Below, in pieces: positions 33,248 through 43,039 of a stretch of 64,000 nt of DNA. Each line of letters begins with the position of its first letter. Position 1 is the first letter of the stretch. The position numbers were made by a program, and so were the translations under genes. Source of the stretch: Boswellia sacra (lineage: Eukaryota > Streptophyta > Magnoliopsida > Sapindales > Burseraceae). The stretch spans positions 1-64,000 of the forward strand of contig SNVD02011111.1 in NCBI GenBank assembly GCA_013180625.2. Direction: 5' to 3'. The notes beneath the pieces were generated by a model. The model saw only the letters and a program-made list of their open reading frames with translations, did no database searches and was not told the DNA's origin.

Positions 33248-34717
33248 ATGAAGAAAGCAGAGCTTGCGTTCATCCCTTCACCAGGTGCTGGCCACTTTCT
33301 CTCCACGTTGGAGATTGCAAAGCGTCTGGTTGAACGTGATGACGGCCTTTCCATCACAATCATCGTCATGAGTTTTCCTCATGAATCTACCACCTACGTT
33401 GACTCCCTCTCTGGCTCTGCCTCCAACTCATCTAATCCTATCAAATTCATTCAAATCTCTAATCATTCTCTTCCTCCGCTCAATCGCAGGAAAGCTTTGG
33501 ATTCATTCATTGAATTCCAAAAGCCCCGAGTCAGAGAAGCCGTCACTCACTTCATTCGCTCCTTGTCAGCCGATCCTGACTCACCTAGACGACTCGTTGG
33601 CTTCGTATTTGATATGTTCTGCACTACCATGATTGATATTGCCGATGAGTTTGGGGTTCCCAGCTATGTTTTCTACACGTCAAGTGCAGCCTTTCTTGGC
33701 ATGGTGTTTCAAACGCAGCTTCTTTACGATGAGCAAAACAAGCCCATCTCTGAGTTCAAAGACTCGGACGTTGACTTGGAAATTCCGAGTCTCGCTAACC
33801 CGTTTCCTGCAAGATTTTTGCCTTCTTTCTTCTTGGATGTAGAATGGGTTATGTTGTTCAGCCAACAGGCTAGGAGGTTCAGAACGGTGAAGGGTATTAT
33901 TGTAAATTCATTTTTCGAACTAGAATCTTTCGCTTTCAGGTCACTCTCTGGTGCGAAGAATAATCATAAAATCCCTCCCGTCTATCCTTTGGGACCCCTT
34001 TTGAACCTCAAGGATGATAACTATGATGTTGGTTTAGATGGGTCCATGTCAAAGTCAGAGATCCTGGAATGGCTTGATCATCAGCCAGAATCATCAGTCG
34101 TGTTTCTTTGCTTCGGGAGCAGGGGATGCTTTGATCAGGATCAGGTAAAAGAGATAGCCCGTGCGCTGGAGCAGGGTGGACACCGATTCTTGTGGTCCCT
34201 ACGCCAGCCTCCACCGAAGAATAAGCTTGCTTTCCCAACAAATTATGGAAATCCAAGTGCCGTGCTGCCAGAAGGTTTCATGGATAGGACGGCTAAGATA
34301 GGGAAGATAATCGGGTGGGCCCCGCAGGTGTCTGTGCTGGGCCACAAGGCGATCGGAGGGTTTGTTTCTCATTGTGGATGGAATTCCATACTGGAGAGCG
34401 TATGGTATGGGGTTCCAATTGCCACATGGCCGATAGATGGAGAGCAAAATTTCAATGCGTTTCAGATTGTGAAAGATCTGGGAATAGCGGTAGAGATTAG
34501 GATGGATTATAGAAGAGCTGTATTGGATGAGAATCCAGTGTTAGTGACTGCAGGGGAGATAGAGAGAGGAATCAGGAAATTAGTGGAAGATGATGGTGAA
34601 ATCAGGAAGAGAATGAAGGAGATGAGTAAAATGAGTAGAACAGCCTCAATGGAAGGTGGATCTTCCACTTCTGCTTTGGGTTGCTTTATTAATGATTTAA
34701 TGGACAATATTGCATAA
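33248..34717 (+). CDS. UDP-glycosyltransferase, UGT71 (group E) type
   Basis: Cytosolic family-1 glycosyltransferase of 489 residues that moves a sugar, usually glucose from UDP-glucose, onto small acceptors such as phenylpropanoids, flavonoids, terpenoids or hormones. Catalytic His16 lies in the N-terminal PSPGAGH loop, and Asp122 (FVFDMF) is the expected partner of the catalytic dyad. The 44-residue PSPG box spans residues 357-400 (begins WAPQVSVLGH, contains HCGWNS, ends in DGEQ). Gln400 at its end is typical of glucose users. Length and single exon fit UGT71 enzymes, and the sequence after the box (AVEIRMDYRR) is also UGT71-like. The acceptor cannot be told from sequence. Intact, independent gene. 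Confidence 0.93.
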   Translation: MKKAELAFIPSPGAGHFLSTLEIAKRLVERDDGLSITIIVMSFPHESTTYVDSLSGSASNSSNPIKFIQISNHSLPPLNRRKALDSFIEFQKPRVREAVTHFIRSLSADPDSPRRLVGFVFDMFCTTMIDIADEFGVPSYVFYTSSAAFLGMVFQTQLLYDEQNKPISEFKDSDVDLEIPSLANPFPARFLPSFFLDVEWVMLFSQQARRFRTVKGIIVNSFFELESFAFRSLSGAKNNHKIPPVYPLGPLLNLKDDNYDVGLDGSMSKSEILEWLDHQPESSVVFLCFGSRGCFDQDQVKEIARALEQGGHRFLWSLRQPPPKNKLAFPTNYGNPSAVLPEGFMDRTAKIGKIIGWAPQVSVLGHKAIGGFVSHCGWNSILESVWYGVPIATWPIDGEQNFNAFQIVKDLGIAVEIRMDYRRAVLDENPVLVTAGEIERGIRKLVEDDGEIRKRMKEMSKMSRTASMEGGSSTSALGCFINDLMDNIA

Positions 34718-34981
34718 AAATAAAAGAATATATGATTAGTGCATGAACACGTGAAAGATTGTAATATAAGTGTTTGTTTCAAAAAAGATGAAAAAGAAAT
34801 GTTTTAAGAAAATAAATGCAATTACAATTATATTTGAATATGTAACAATCAGATTTGAATTTATAATAATCTATGAATGGTTGCGTTCTTTGAAAGTGTT
34901 TAAAGAAACTCTTCATATTGCTCAAATAAATTGGTTTAGATAAGTGTACAAATTTGGGGATTTTTTGCATGAATTAAATAG

Positions 34982-35182
34982 GTTAACAATATTATGCGAT
35001 GGATTTTATTTTTCAACAAAAGCTACTCCTTAGGTTAACAATATTGTGCCTCTATGTGTGTGTGCATGCATGTGTGTGCACGTGTTTGTGCGTGCTTGTG
35101 CTTGAGGTTAACGATATTGTGTTTCTCTATGTGTGTGTGCATGTGTGTACGTGCATGTGTGCGTGTTCCTTAGGTTAACTAT

Positions 35183-35224
<42 letters not shown>

Positions 35225-35430
35225 CACGTGTGCGTGTGCGTGTGCCTTTGGTTAACGATATTGTCTCCCTCTATGTGTTTGTGTGCATGTGTGCACGTGT
35301 GTTTGCATATGCGTGTGCATGCGTGTTAACGATATTGTGTCTCTTTGTGTATGTGTGTGCGTGCATGTGCGCGCATGTGTGCATGTGCGCGCATGTGTGC
35401 ATGTGCCTTTAGTTAACGACATATTTTTTT
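34982..35430. repeat. GTTAAC/TG-rich minisatellite
   Basis: Seven GTTAAC-containing units (starts near 34982, 35033, 35107, 35174, 35251, 35325 and 35412; spacing about 50-87 bp). Most read GGTTAACGATATTGTG followed by TG/CA-rich alternating purine-pyrimidine. (GT)n at 35189-35222. Reading frames full of Cys/Val here are repeat artefacts. Confidence 0.85.
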
Positions 35431-35453
35431 TTGTGAGTGTGCACGCTCGCGTA

Positions 35454-35459
<6 letters not shown>

Positions 35460-35499
<40 letters not shown>
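35460..35499. repeat. (AT)n microsatellite
   Basis: About 40 bp of pure TA repeat directly after the TG-rich minisatellite. Confidence 0.95.
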
Positions 35500-35501
<2 letters not shown>

Positions 35502-35801
35502 TCATATGTAATAAGCTTATGCTATGAAATAAAATATAGTAATTGTATAATCATATTATTTTAAGGAAATCAATATCTTGTATTTAACTTGTTGAATAAT
35601 TCAATAAAAGAAAAATATTTATTTTGGACATGTATGTCATTCCACTATACAAGATGGTTTGATCTCTTATATTTTGCATATGTTATTTATTATAAAGTTA
35701 AATTATTATTTTTTAAAGTTTTTATTTTATTGATTTGTTTCTTGTTTTGATCATTTTCTCATCTTCTGTAATAACTCGTCATTCTTAATAGATAAAAACA
35801 T

Positions 35802-36737
35802 GAGATAATGTTATAAACCACCCTTACATTTTATCAAATTTACACGTGGGGACATTTTTATAAATTTTTTTGGCACCTACCCCTATCTTTAAAAAAAAAA
35901 AATCATAAATTATCCTCCTGTTAATTTGAGCATTAGATGCCTTCATTTTTTAAAGCTTAAATTGGAATAGATGGGATTCCAACTCATACCATCCAAGCAA
36001 ATAAATACAAGCTTACCACCACACAAACTTCTTACTAGACTTTAATACAAACAAAATTTATTATTTATTATAATATTGATTTTTAATAAATTCAAACAAA
36101 ATTTGAAACCCTCCACTTCATTGCCACCATCTTCGGCAACCACAACACCAGCCACTATCCATCTCGCTTCTATGCTTATTTTTGTAATCTAGGTGTATTT
36201 TTGTTGGTTCAAGTATTAATTAAAAGAAATTTCTCAAAATAATTAAAAGAAAAAAAAAAAAACAAATTTGGTATCTCAACATCTCTTTATGAAGTTTTCT
36301 TTCAGTTTCAAGCTCCCAAATGGATGAAATTAACCCACCAAAACTAATACAAGAAATTTTGCAAACCCATTGAAACAAACACACAAAATTTTGAAAACCT
36401 AAAAAATCATCCAACCAAACCCAACAACCCATTGAAACAGAAACTAGAGAACATGAAAAAAAATCTGAAGAACCCAAAAAACTATCTGCGAATTGTCTTC
36501 TCCATTTTAAACTATTTTATTCACGAATATTTTGAAATTACAAATTTTACATAAAAAAACATGTAAATGCTAATTCATAAAAATCACACCTTTCTAAGAT
36601 GCTTTGGAGTAATCGCATAGAGCAGAACAACGAGAGAAAATCAATCAGAAGGTTGAGAATTGTGTTTTGGTTGTGTTTGGATCTTAATAGAGAAGAGAAA
36701 GTTTAAGGGATAAAGAGCGTCAAAGAGAGATAGATAA

Positions 36738-36823
<86 letters not shown>

Positions 36824-37463
36824 AAATAACTGATCAGTGTGGACGTAGATTCTGTAGAGGTGTTTGTTGCTGGAAAAGAAGGATGCCCACAGGGGAGCGA
36901 AGACGAGATCGGAGTTTGCGAGGGAGAGAAAAACGATGAATGAAGTGAGGGTTCGGGTGTGTTCGTTTATGAATCCGGTATTTTTGTTTTTAATTGAATT
37001 TAGGATTATGTGGTTGATTTTGAATTATTTTGAATTTTAAAAAGGATATGTGGTTGAGATTGAATGTAAATTGCATTGGAAAATGTGCAGCACAGAAAAC
37101 AAGATTTAGATTTATAAACGAACAGAGAAAGGAATGAAGTGTAGACAATGAAGAATTAAAAAAAAAATAGAGTTTTGTTTTTTTTATTTGATTAAAATTT
37201 ATCAATTGTATGTGGTAAAAATGTGTTTATATTTATATTATAAATACATTTATGTTATTATTAAAATGTGTAATAAAATTACCACTTTAACCTTTAAATT
37301 TTGACTTAGTTACGATTATTTAACGGTCAAACTATCAGAAAGGTGCTTCATGATTTTTATTTTTATTTAAAAAAAAGGTAGGGATAGACATTAATACAAT
37401 TTGTAAAAGATGACTCTATATGTAAATTCTTCAAAACATAAAGATAGTATGTGACATTATCTT
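35802..37463. mobile_element. Non-autonomous Mutator-like element
   Basis: The first and last about 130 bp are imperfect inverted repeats: GAGATAATGTTATAAACC... at the left pairs with the reverse complement of ...GTATGTGACATTATCTT. The homology continues through a CACCTACCCCTATCTTT/CCCTACCTTTTTTTT segment. Flanks ATAAAAACAT (35792-35801) and ATAAAAATAT (37464-37473) are a 10-bp near-perfect direct repeat. Long TIRs and 9-10-bp TSDs are the Mutator pattern. 1662 bp, no transposase. Interior holds (GA)n at 36743-36820. Confidence 0.6.
36743..36820. repeat. (GA)n microsatellite
   Basis: About 78 bp of uninterrupted GA repeat inside the Mutator-like element. Confidence 0.95.
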
Positions 37464-37816
37464 ATAAAAATATTGAAATGTAACTTCTTCCTTTATTTTT
37501 TCAATTATCTATAATTATATATTAGTATTTAATTGGATAGTGTCAAGACTCAAGAAATAAAAAATCGTTTCTTTAATACAATACTATTTCTTAAAGGAAA
37601 ACAAATTACACAACCATTTTAGTAACTTTTCTTGTAATTAATATGCATTAGGACTCGACGACTAAGTTCAACGTTTTAGTTTTAACGGGATAAATATTTG
37701 AGATCCGTCAATTATGAGATGAGTAATCAGAAAGTAAAATTAAAACCTCTGACTACAAACAGACTTTAGAGAATCTGTTATTGGATACCAAATCTTCTAC
37801 CCAAAAACCAATTTAT

Positions 37817-37821
37817 CCCTG
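37817..37821. other. Target-site duplication of Athila-2, left
   Basis: CCCTG immediately before the LTR, identical to 54619-54623. Confidence 0.9.
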
Positions 37822-39189
37822 TGACACATCCGAAAATAGGATTGTCTTCCAAGTATAGGAGTGTCGAAGTAATAAACCCGGTGAGTCCGGGGTCGATCCA
37901 CGAGGGAGGGGATTTAAGCGCTACAAACTATAAGTAAGCAAATATGATATGGATGATTTAAAGATATGATAAGATAATATCAATAATATAAGTAAAGAAC
38001 AAGTTCACAAACAATAAATGAGAATCACACAAGAGAAATTAACACAATAATAATGAAAGCTAAGGTTAGGGGATCCGCCCTTGATATTTCAAATAAGGAT
38101 AAACAACCCAATTTAATTATATGAATTATATTTGCTTCGTTACCAATATTTATACCACTTCTTGTAAATAGGTTCAAGCATCCAGTATGCCAATCTCCAT
38201 ATGTCTACAACAAATCAAGGTTCCTAACTAGATTCATGTCGGTAAGGAAGAACCATACGACATCTAGAAAGGATCCAAGCATTTGATGTGCCAAGGATTG
38301 TCTACAATGGATCAAGACCTCCACTTTACTAGTGGTGTCAAGATTGATTAAGAAAATAAATATAAATCATATAAAAAAAACAACACAAGATTACGATTAT
38401 TAAGCACATACCAAGGGTTAGAGAATCCTTATTCTCATATCAAGGGTTTCACCATTTCACCTTAGCAAGAGAGAAATTAGCAAGACATTATAAGAGAAAG
38501 AACACAAAATACAAGAAAAAGGAAATTCATTAATAACATTAGAACAAGAGAGAAACACAATACAAGATCCCAGCCAAGGCCAAGATGCCCTAATGGGTCA
38601 CAAGGCATCTCTATTTATAGATATATTCAGGAGCAAACTTGTCAAATTACAAAGGAATAGTTGTCAAATGTTAGGTAAACTAACTTTGACCATTGGGATC
38701 ATTAGGTGCACCACTTTGACCACCGATTTTGACATTGAAATATTGATCATTTTAATCACATGTCTTCATAAAAGTTGTAGATATTTCTTTCAGCTTTCTA
38801 GAACATATTGATTTGCACAATTTGAATACGTATTTTGAGAGATACGATGCAAATACTGAGGCCTGGTCAAGTTGGGCCGAGACTGTAGATGGGTTTATTT
38901 CCAGCCCAATTTTGGTCCACTAAGAGCCCGAATTTGATAATATTTGTGAAATGCAATCTTGTAGATAATTGAATCATCTTTCCAAAACATTAAGATTTGC
39001 ACCATTCTGATCTATAAATAGAAAGTTATGCCCATTTTACCAAATCTACATCAAAACCGAAATTAAGAGAAAGTTAATTCAAAGGATGTAAAGACTACAA
39101 ATATGATTAAGTTGAGGAATTTAATGACACTATTAATGCAATATGATGAATTAAGCTCTCATTAAGCATACATATTTAAGTGTTCATCA
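37822..39189 (-). repeat. Athila-2 3' LTR
   Basis: 1368 bp, TGACACATCC...GTGTTCATCA on the plus strand. Nearly collinear with 53252-54618. It carries the same TATA (minus strand, 38611-38622). Confidence 0.93.
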
Positions 39190-39200
39190 CACCCCCCAAC
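39190..39200 (-). other. Polypurine tract of Athila-2
   Basis: Minus strand GTTGGGGGGTG abuts the 3' LTR. It is the priming site for plus-strand DNA synthesis. Confidence 0.8.
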
Positions 39201-40531
39201 CAGCTTATTGCTAGTCCCTAACAATTAAAGCGTTATTATTTAGAAGTGATTTATAGAATTTTACATCCAAGGTGGTCATTATTGCACTCTCTTTGATTTT
39301 ATCTAAATAAACAAACTCTCAACCGTTTTTATTTTTAATTTTTACGACTCATGTACCCTTCAGTCAAGATATCAATAAACCTTCTTTTTGTGCTCAGTCG
39401 ACACATGACTATGGGGCTTATTAGAAAGAAGCCATATCGGTTCTAATATTTGTTAAGGCTAACAACTTTAAGTAGGGGGCATTCATTTATTTTATATATA
39501 TATGTGTTTTTTCTTTTTTGAAAGAATGCATCTTTAACCCATGTAGTGAGCCTTAGGTTAATGGCTCCCAGACCAGTTGGCCTTAGGGCATTAGGTGTTA
39601 AGACACCCTTACGAGCTTAACGACTCGGGTTGCCGATGCTTTATTTTTGCTTAGACACTTGTGGATAGTGCAATGTTCAATTCCATTAAGCTTTCTCCTT
39701 AATCCATGTAACGAGCTTTGGGCCAATAGCTCCCAAACCAGTTGGTCTTAGGGTATTAGGTGTTGAGGCACCCATCGGGCTTAATTGCTCGAATTAAGGA
39801 GGCTACGAGACCAAACTTATCCATAATTGCTTTCTTCTTTCTTTCTTTTTTTCACTTTTTTTCTTTTTTTTTTTTAACTTTCCCCTTCCTTTGTGTTGTT
39901 ATCCTAAACAAAACAAAAGAACTCAATATTACAACATTTCATTTTGCCACCCACAATCATGCATCAAGGTATGTATGTGTGTTTGTGTGAAGAAAGGTTC
40001 ATGAATACTTGCTTAATGAGTACATAAGCACACAATTTTTTAAATGATAAGGTTGTGAGAGTTCATAGATTTGAATAATTTAAAGTGAAATGAATAAGAT
40101 CTCCTTGTTATAAAATTCAAAAATCATGACTAAATAATATCAAGTTAGCTAAAATGAGTTCACAAGATCAAAATAAAATGACAAATTGGTTAGAATGGGT
40201 TTCAAGAGTTCAAACTGGCCCTTCCTACTCTACCATTCCTGACCCAGAATGTGTCTTAAGAGGATTTGAACTCCTTACACCGCACTCTGAATCTAATTAC
40301 TAACTCGCTTTTTTTTTTTTTGGAAGAAAAAATAAAATTTCAAGACACACTTATGTCTACTATCCTTCCCCCCAACCAAATGAAACATTGTCCTCAATGT
40401 TTAAATGTAGAGAGATAAAGTATAGGAGACATTACCTGAACTTCTGTTATTCAAGAGAGATGACCTGAAAGACTCATAAAATAACATGCTAAAAATAAAA
40501 TAAAATAAAATAAAGGACAAGAAGAAAAAAA
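39201..40531 (-). other. Athila-2 3' untranslated region
   Basis: No gene. It contains a direct duplication (39537-39622 and 39701-39787, offset 164 bp, sharing CCAGTTGGnCTTAGGG) and a T-rich tract (39835-39880). A second polypurine-like block at 40361-40380 (minus TTTGGTTGGGGGGAAGGATA) is preceded by TTGAGGACAATGTTTCATT, a stretch commonly found after the coding part of Athila elements. Confidence 0.7.
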
Positions 40532-41183
40532 TTACAAACGGAGATTCAGATCCAATTTACACTTTTTGTTTTGCCCTCCTGCCCAATTAATTTGAGTACT
40601 AGCTGGGTCAGGTTCATACTCAACTTCCTGTAATTTGTCAAGTAACTCACCAGCAGAAGTGGCAGAAACAAGGATCTTTCTCGCTGAATGAGGGATAAAA
40701 TTTTGTTCCACAGCTACATCAACAAAACTTATCAAGGGATCAAAGAAATTTTTAACATTCAACAAAACCTATGGGTTTTTGATGGAGATTCAGTTGGGCC
40801 CAAGAGGCAATTTGAAAAATTTCTTCAAGAGTGCCAAAGCCACCTGGTAAAGCAATAAAGGCATCTGAATTGATGAGCATATGTGCCATGCGTTCATGCA
40901 TAGAGCAGACCTGTAACTCCGTCCCAACCGTTTTTTCAACGATGCTTTCTATGGCCAAAGCTTTAGGAATAACTCCTAAAACTTGACTACCTCCTACATG
41001 TGCAGCTGTTGACACACAACCCATTAACCTGAGGCTACCTCCCCCATAAACCACATGAATCTTTCTTTCAGCCAGTAGCCTACCAAGATAGTTTGCTACT
41101 TCTACAAACTCCTCACTTTTACCTGGTCGAGATCTGCAGAATACACATATCCTTTGGATTCGACGTTGTGAAGTTCCCTCCAT
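40532..41183 (-). pseudogene. LOG-like cytokinin phosphoribohydrolase captured by Athila-2 (one frameshift)
   Basis: LOG enzymes release active cytokinin base from cytokinin riboside 5'-monophosphate in the cytosol. The first block (40752-41183, 143 codons) has the Rossmann-type start (RICVFCRSRPGKS, residues 11-23), VYGGGS (45-50), MHERM (95-99) with the conserved Arg98, and the signature PGGFGTLEE (113-121) with catalytic Glu. The second block (40532-40765) supplies the C-terminal helices in another frame. The break is one extra base in an A-run at 40764-40767. It has no introns, whereas host LOG genes have several, so it derives from an mRNA. Arg replaces a usual Gly or Ser at residues 17, 19 and 52, in the nucleotide-binding loops, so activity is doubtful. 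It lies in sense orientation between integrase and 3' LTR. Confidence 0.85.
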
Positions 41184-41230
41184 GTTTATGCAACTCTCTA
41201 ACTATGTGTGAAGAAGAGAACAAGACATCT

Positions 41231-41240
41231 GGTATTTATG
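41231..41240 (-). promoter_or_regulatory. TATA-like box before the LOG-like gene
   Basis: Minus strand CATAAATACC, about 50 bp upstream of the LOG ATG at 41183. A weak candidate for an internal promoter that would let the gene be expressed apart from the genomic RNA. Confidence 0.25.
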
Positions 41241-41497
41241 GAGTGCAAAAAGGTATGCTAATGATGATATCTATCTAGGTAGATCGGTTGTTTGCTGAAA
41301 AAGTTGACAATAATGCATAAAAATTCAAAAGATGATGAAATAAGACACCATAAGTCAAACAAAAGATACAAATTCAAAAATGATAGCTATGAGGTATTAA
41401 AATTCAAAAATGATGGCACGCATGCATATGTACCGGTAGTTGTGACTGTGGCTCACATCTTCCTCTGGTTTTATGTCCAGAAACGGCTTAAACACCT

Positions 41498-42046
41498 CTA
41501 TGAGTTGGGGATATGCTTCCCATCCATTTTTCTTATAAACTGGCAAACAGGGTCGTTTTGAGTCAGATTCCCAAGACTATAGCGTTCCTGCTCATCTCGG
41601 AATTGTGTCCACAGTTTAAAAATTTCACGCTGCACACGTCCACAAGAATGCGTCTCAAGAGTCATTCGGATATCATCCAAAGACTCCCTACTCAGTCCAT
41701 TCTTGATGAACTGTAGTTTAACCTCTCGATTATTAGACAAATATCCCAAGGAGCGGCAACGCTGGTTACAAGTCCATCTTGCACATCTGGGACAAACCTG
41801 TAACCTTTTCGCTCTTCGCTTTTTGGCGTAAGAGCTTTTTCCCATACCTGGCATGTGAGATACAAGATTATCTGAAAAATCATAGGAAAATCGAACCTTG
41901 GCTTCAATTAACCATCTTACTTCGACAGGCATACCCTTACACATCAGCATCCTTAGTCTTTCTGCACGAGCTTTGTAAATTTTGAGCAAATCATTTGGAG
42001 GAAGAGAGGGAAAATGTTTGTGCAGATTTGAGAGAATGGTGTCCAT
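41498..42046 (-). CDS. Cys-rich basic protein resembling plant-virus nucleic-acid-binding proteins
   Basis: Intact 182-codon ORF in sense orientation between the integrase end (42163) and the LOG-like gene. Residues 1-60 are predicted mostly helical. Residues 67-81 form a GxGKSSYAKKRRAKR basic block, immediately followed by a Cys cluster C85-x2-C88-x4-C93-x3-C97, likely a zinc finger. A 'GKS-YA-[KR]4' block directly before a small Cys finger is the layout of the small nucleic-acid-binding proteins of carlaviruses and vitiviruses, several of which suppress RNA silencing. Those are about 100-130 residues; this one has a longer N-terminus and an added C-terminal region (120-182). The likeness is motif-level and by recognition only. 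Role here unknown; RNA binding is a reasonable inference, silencing suppression only a hypothesis. Confidence 0.55.
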   Translation of the reverse strand: MDTILSNLHKHFPSLPPNDLLKIYKARAERLRMLMCKGMPVEVRWLIEAKVRFSYDFSDNLVSHMPGMGKSSYAKKRRAKRLQVCPRCARWTCNQRCRSLGYLSNNREVKLQFIKNGLSRESLDDIRMTLETHSCGRVQREIFKLWTQFRDEQERYSLGNLTQNDPVCQFIRKMDGKHIPNS

Positions 42047-42162
42047 TCGAGAAAAGAAAGGAAAATGAATGCAAGGTGAGCAACAGTTTTTAGGGAACTG
42101 AAAAACCGACTTTAAATGTCACGGAGTACCGTATCCGCCACTTGACCGTGAAAAATCAATCC

Positions 42163-42730
42163 TTAAAAAGGATCGATTAAAGCAATGGACTCTTCGTTTT
42201 GGTCAAAATTTTCAAAGAATGGTTTTAACGGTTGTCCATTAACTTTAAACACATTACCATTCTTTGGGTTCTCAATTTCAACTGCTCCATGAGGGAAAAC
42301 ATTTTTAACAATGAAAGGCCCAGTCCAACGAGACTGAAGTTTACCAGGAAACAAATGCAATCTTGAATCTTACAAAAGAACTTTTTGTGAGGGTTCAAAA
42401 GATTTTCTAACAATGGATTTGTCATGAAAAACCTTCATTTTTTCTTTGTAGATTTTAGAATTTTTATAAGCCTCATTCTTGATTTCTTCAAGTTCACTCA
42501 GTTGGAATTTACGTAATTTGCAAGCATCATTCAAATTTGTGTTGAATGTTTTAATGGGCTAATAAGCTTTATGCTCAATTTCCACAAGCAAGTGACAAGG
42601 TTTTCCATAAACTAGTCTATAAGGAGACATTCCTAATGATGTTTTAAAAGCAGTTCGGTAAGCCCAAAGTGCATCATTAAGTCTTAAAGACCAATCTTTA
42701 CGATTTGAGTTAACCGTTTTTTCTAAGATC
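42163..42730 (-). pseudogene. Athila-2 integrase, C-terminal half (after CACTA insertion)
   Basis: Minus-strand reading resumes the integrase core directly next to the CACTA element ([13 protein letters not shown], then [10 protein letters not shown]). It runs to the [18 protein letters not shown] segment (GPF/Y-type C-terminal module) at about 42250-42330 and ends ALIDPF near 42163. One stop lies near 42371 and another near 42560. Joins the block at 48330-48992. Confidence 0.8.
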
Positions 42731-42733
42731 TGT
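42731..42733. other. CACTA target-site duplication, left
   Basis: TGT, matching 48315-48317. 3-bp TSDs are the CACTA rule. Confidence 0.85.
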
Positions 42734-43039
42734 CACTACAAGAAAAATAGTTTTTTGCGACAAAATTTTTTGCGACGAAATAAAATTCGTCGCAAAAAGC
42801 GACCTTTTGCGACAAAATTATATTTCGCCACAAAAGTTAGCATTAAAAAAAAAAGATATTTTGCGAGGAATTTTTCGTCACAAAATAAAATCTTTAGCGA
42901 TGAATATTCATTTCCTCGCTAAAAACTCGAGTGACTAATTAGGAAAGTATTTTTAGCGACGAAATAAACCTATTGCGACAAACTTTTCGTCGCAAAACGT
43001 ATTACACAAAGACGGCATTTTGTGAGAAAAATTTTATAG

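Noticed and set aside
35188..35564. Cys/Val-rich frames
   Set aside because: Translation of (GT)n and the TG-rich minisatellite.
40532..41183. LOG as an ordinary host gene into whose neighbourhood the element inserted
   Set aside because: It lies between the LTRs of a TSD-bounded element, in sense with pol, and lacks introns.
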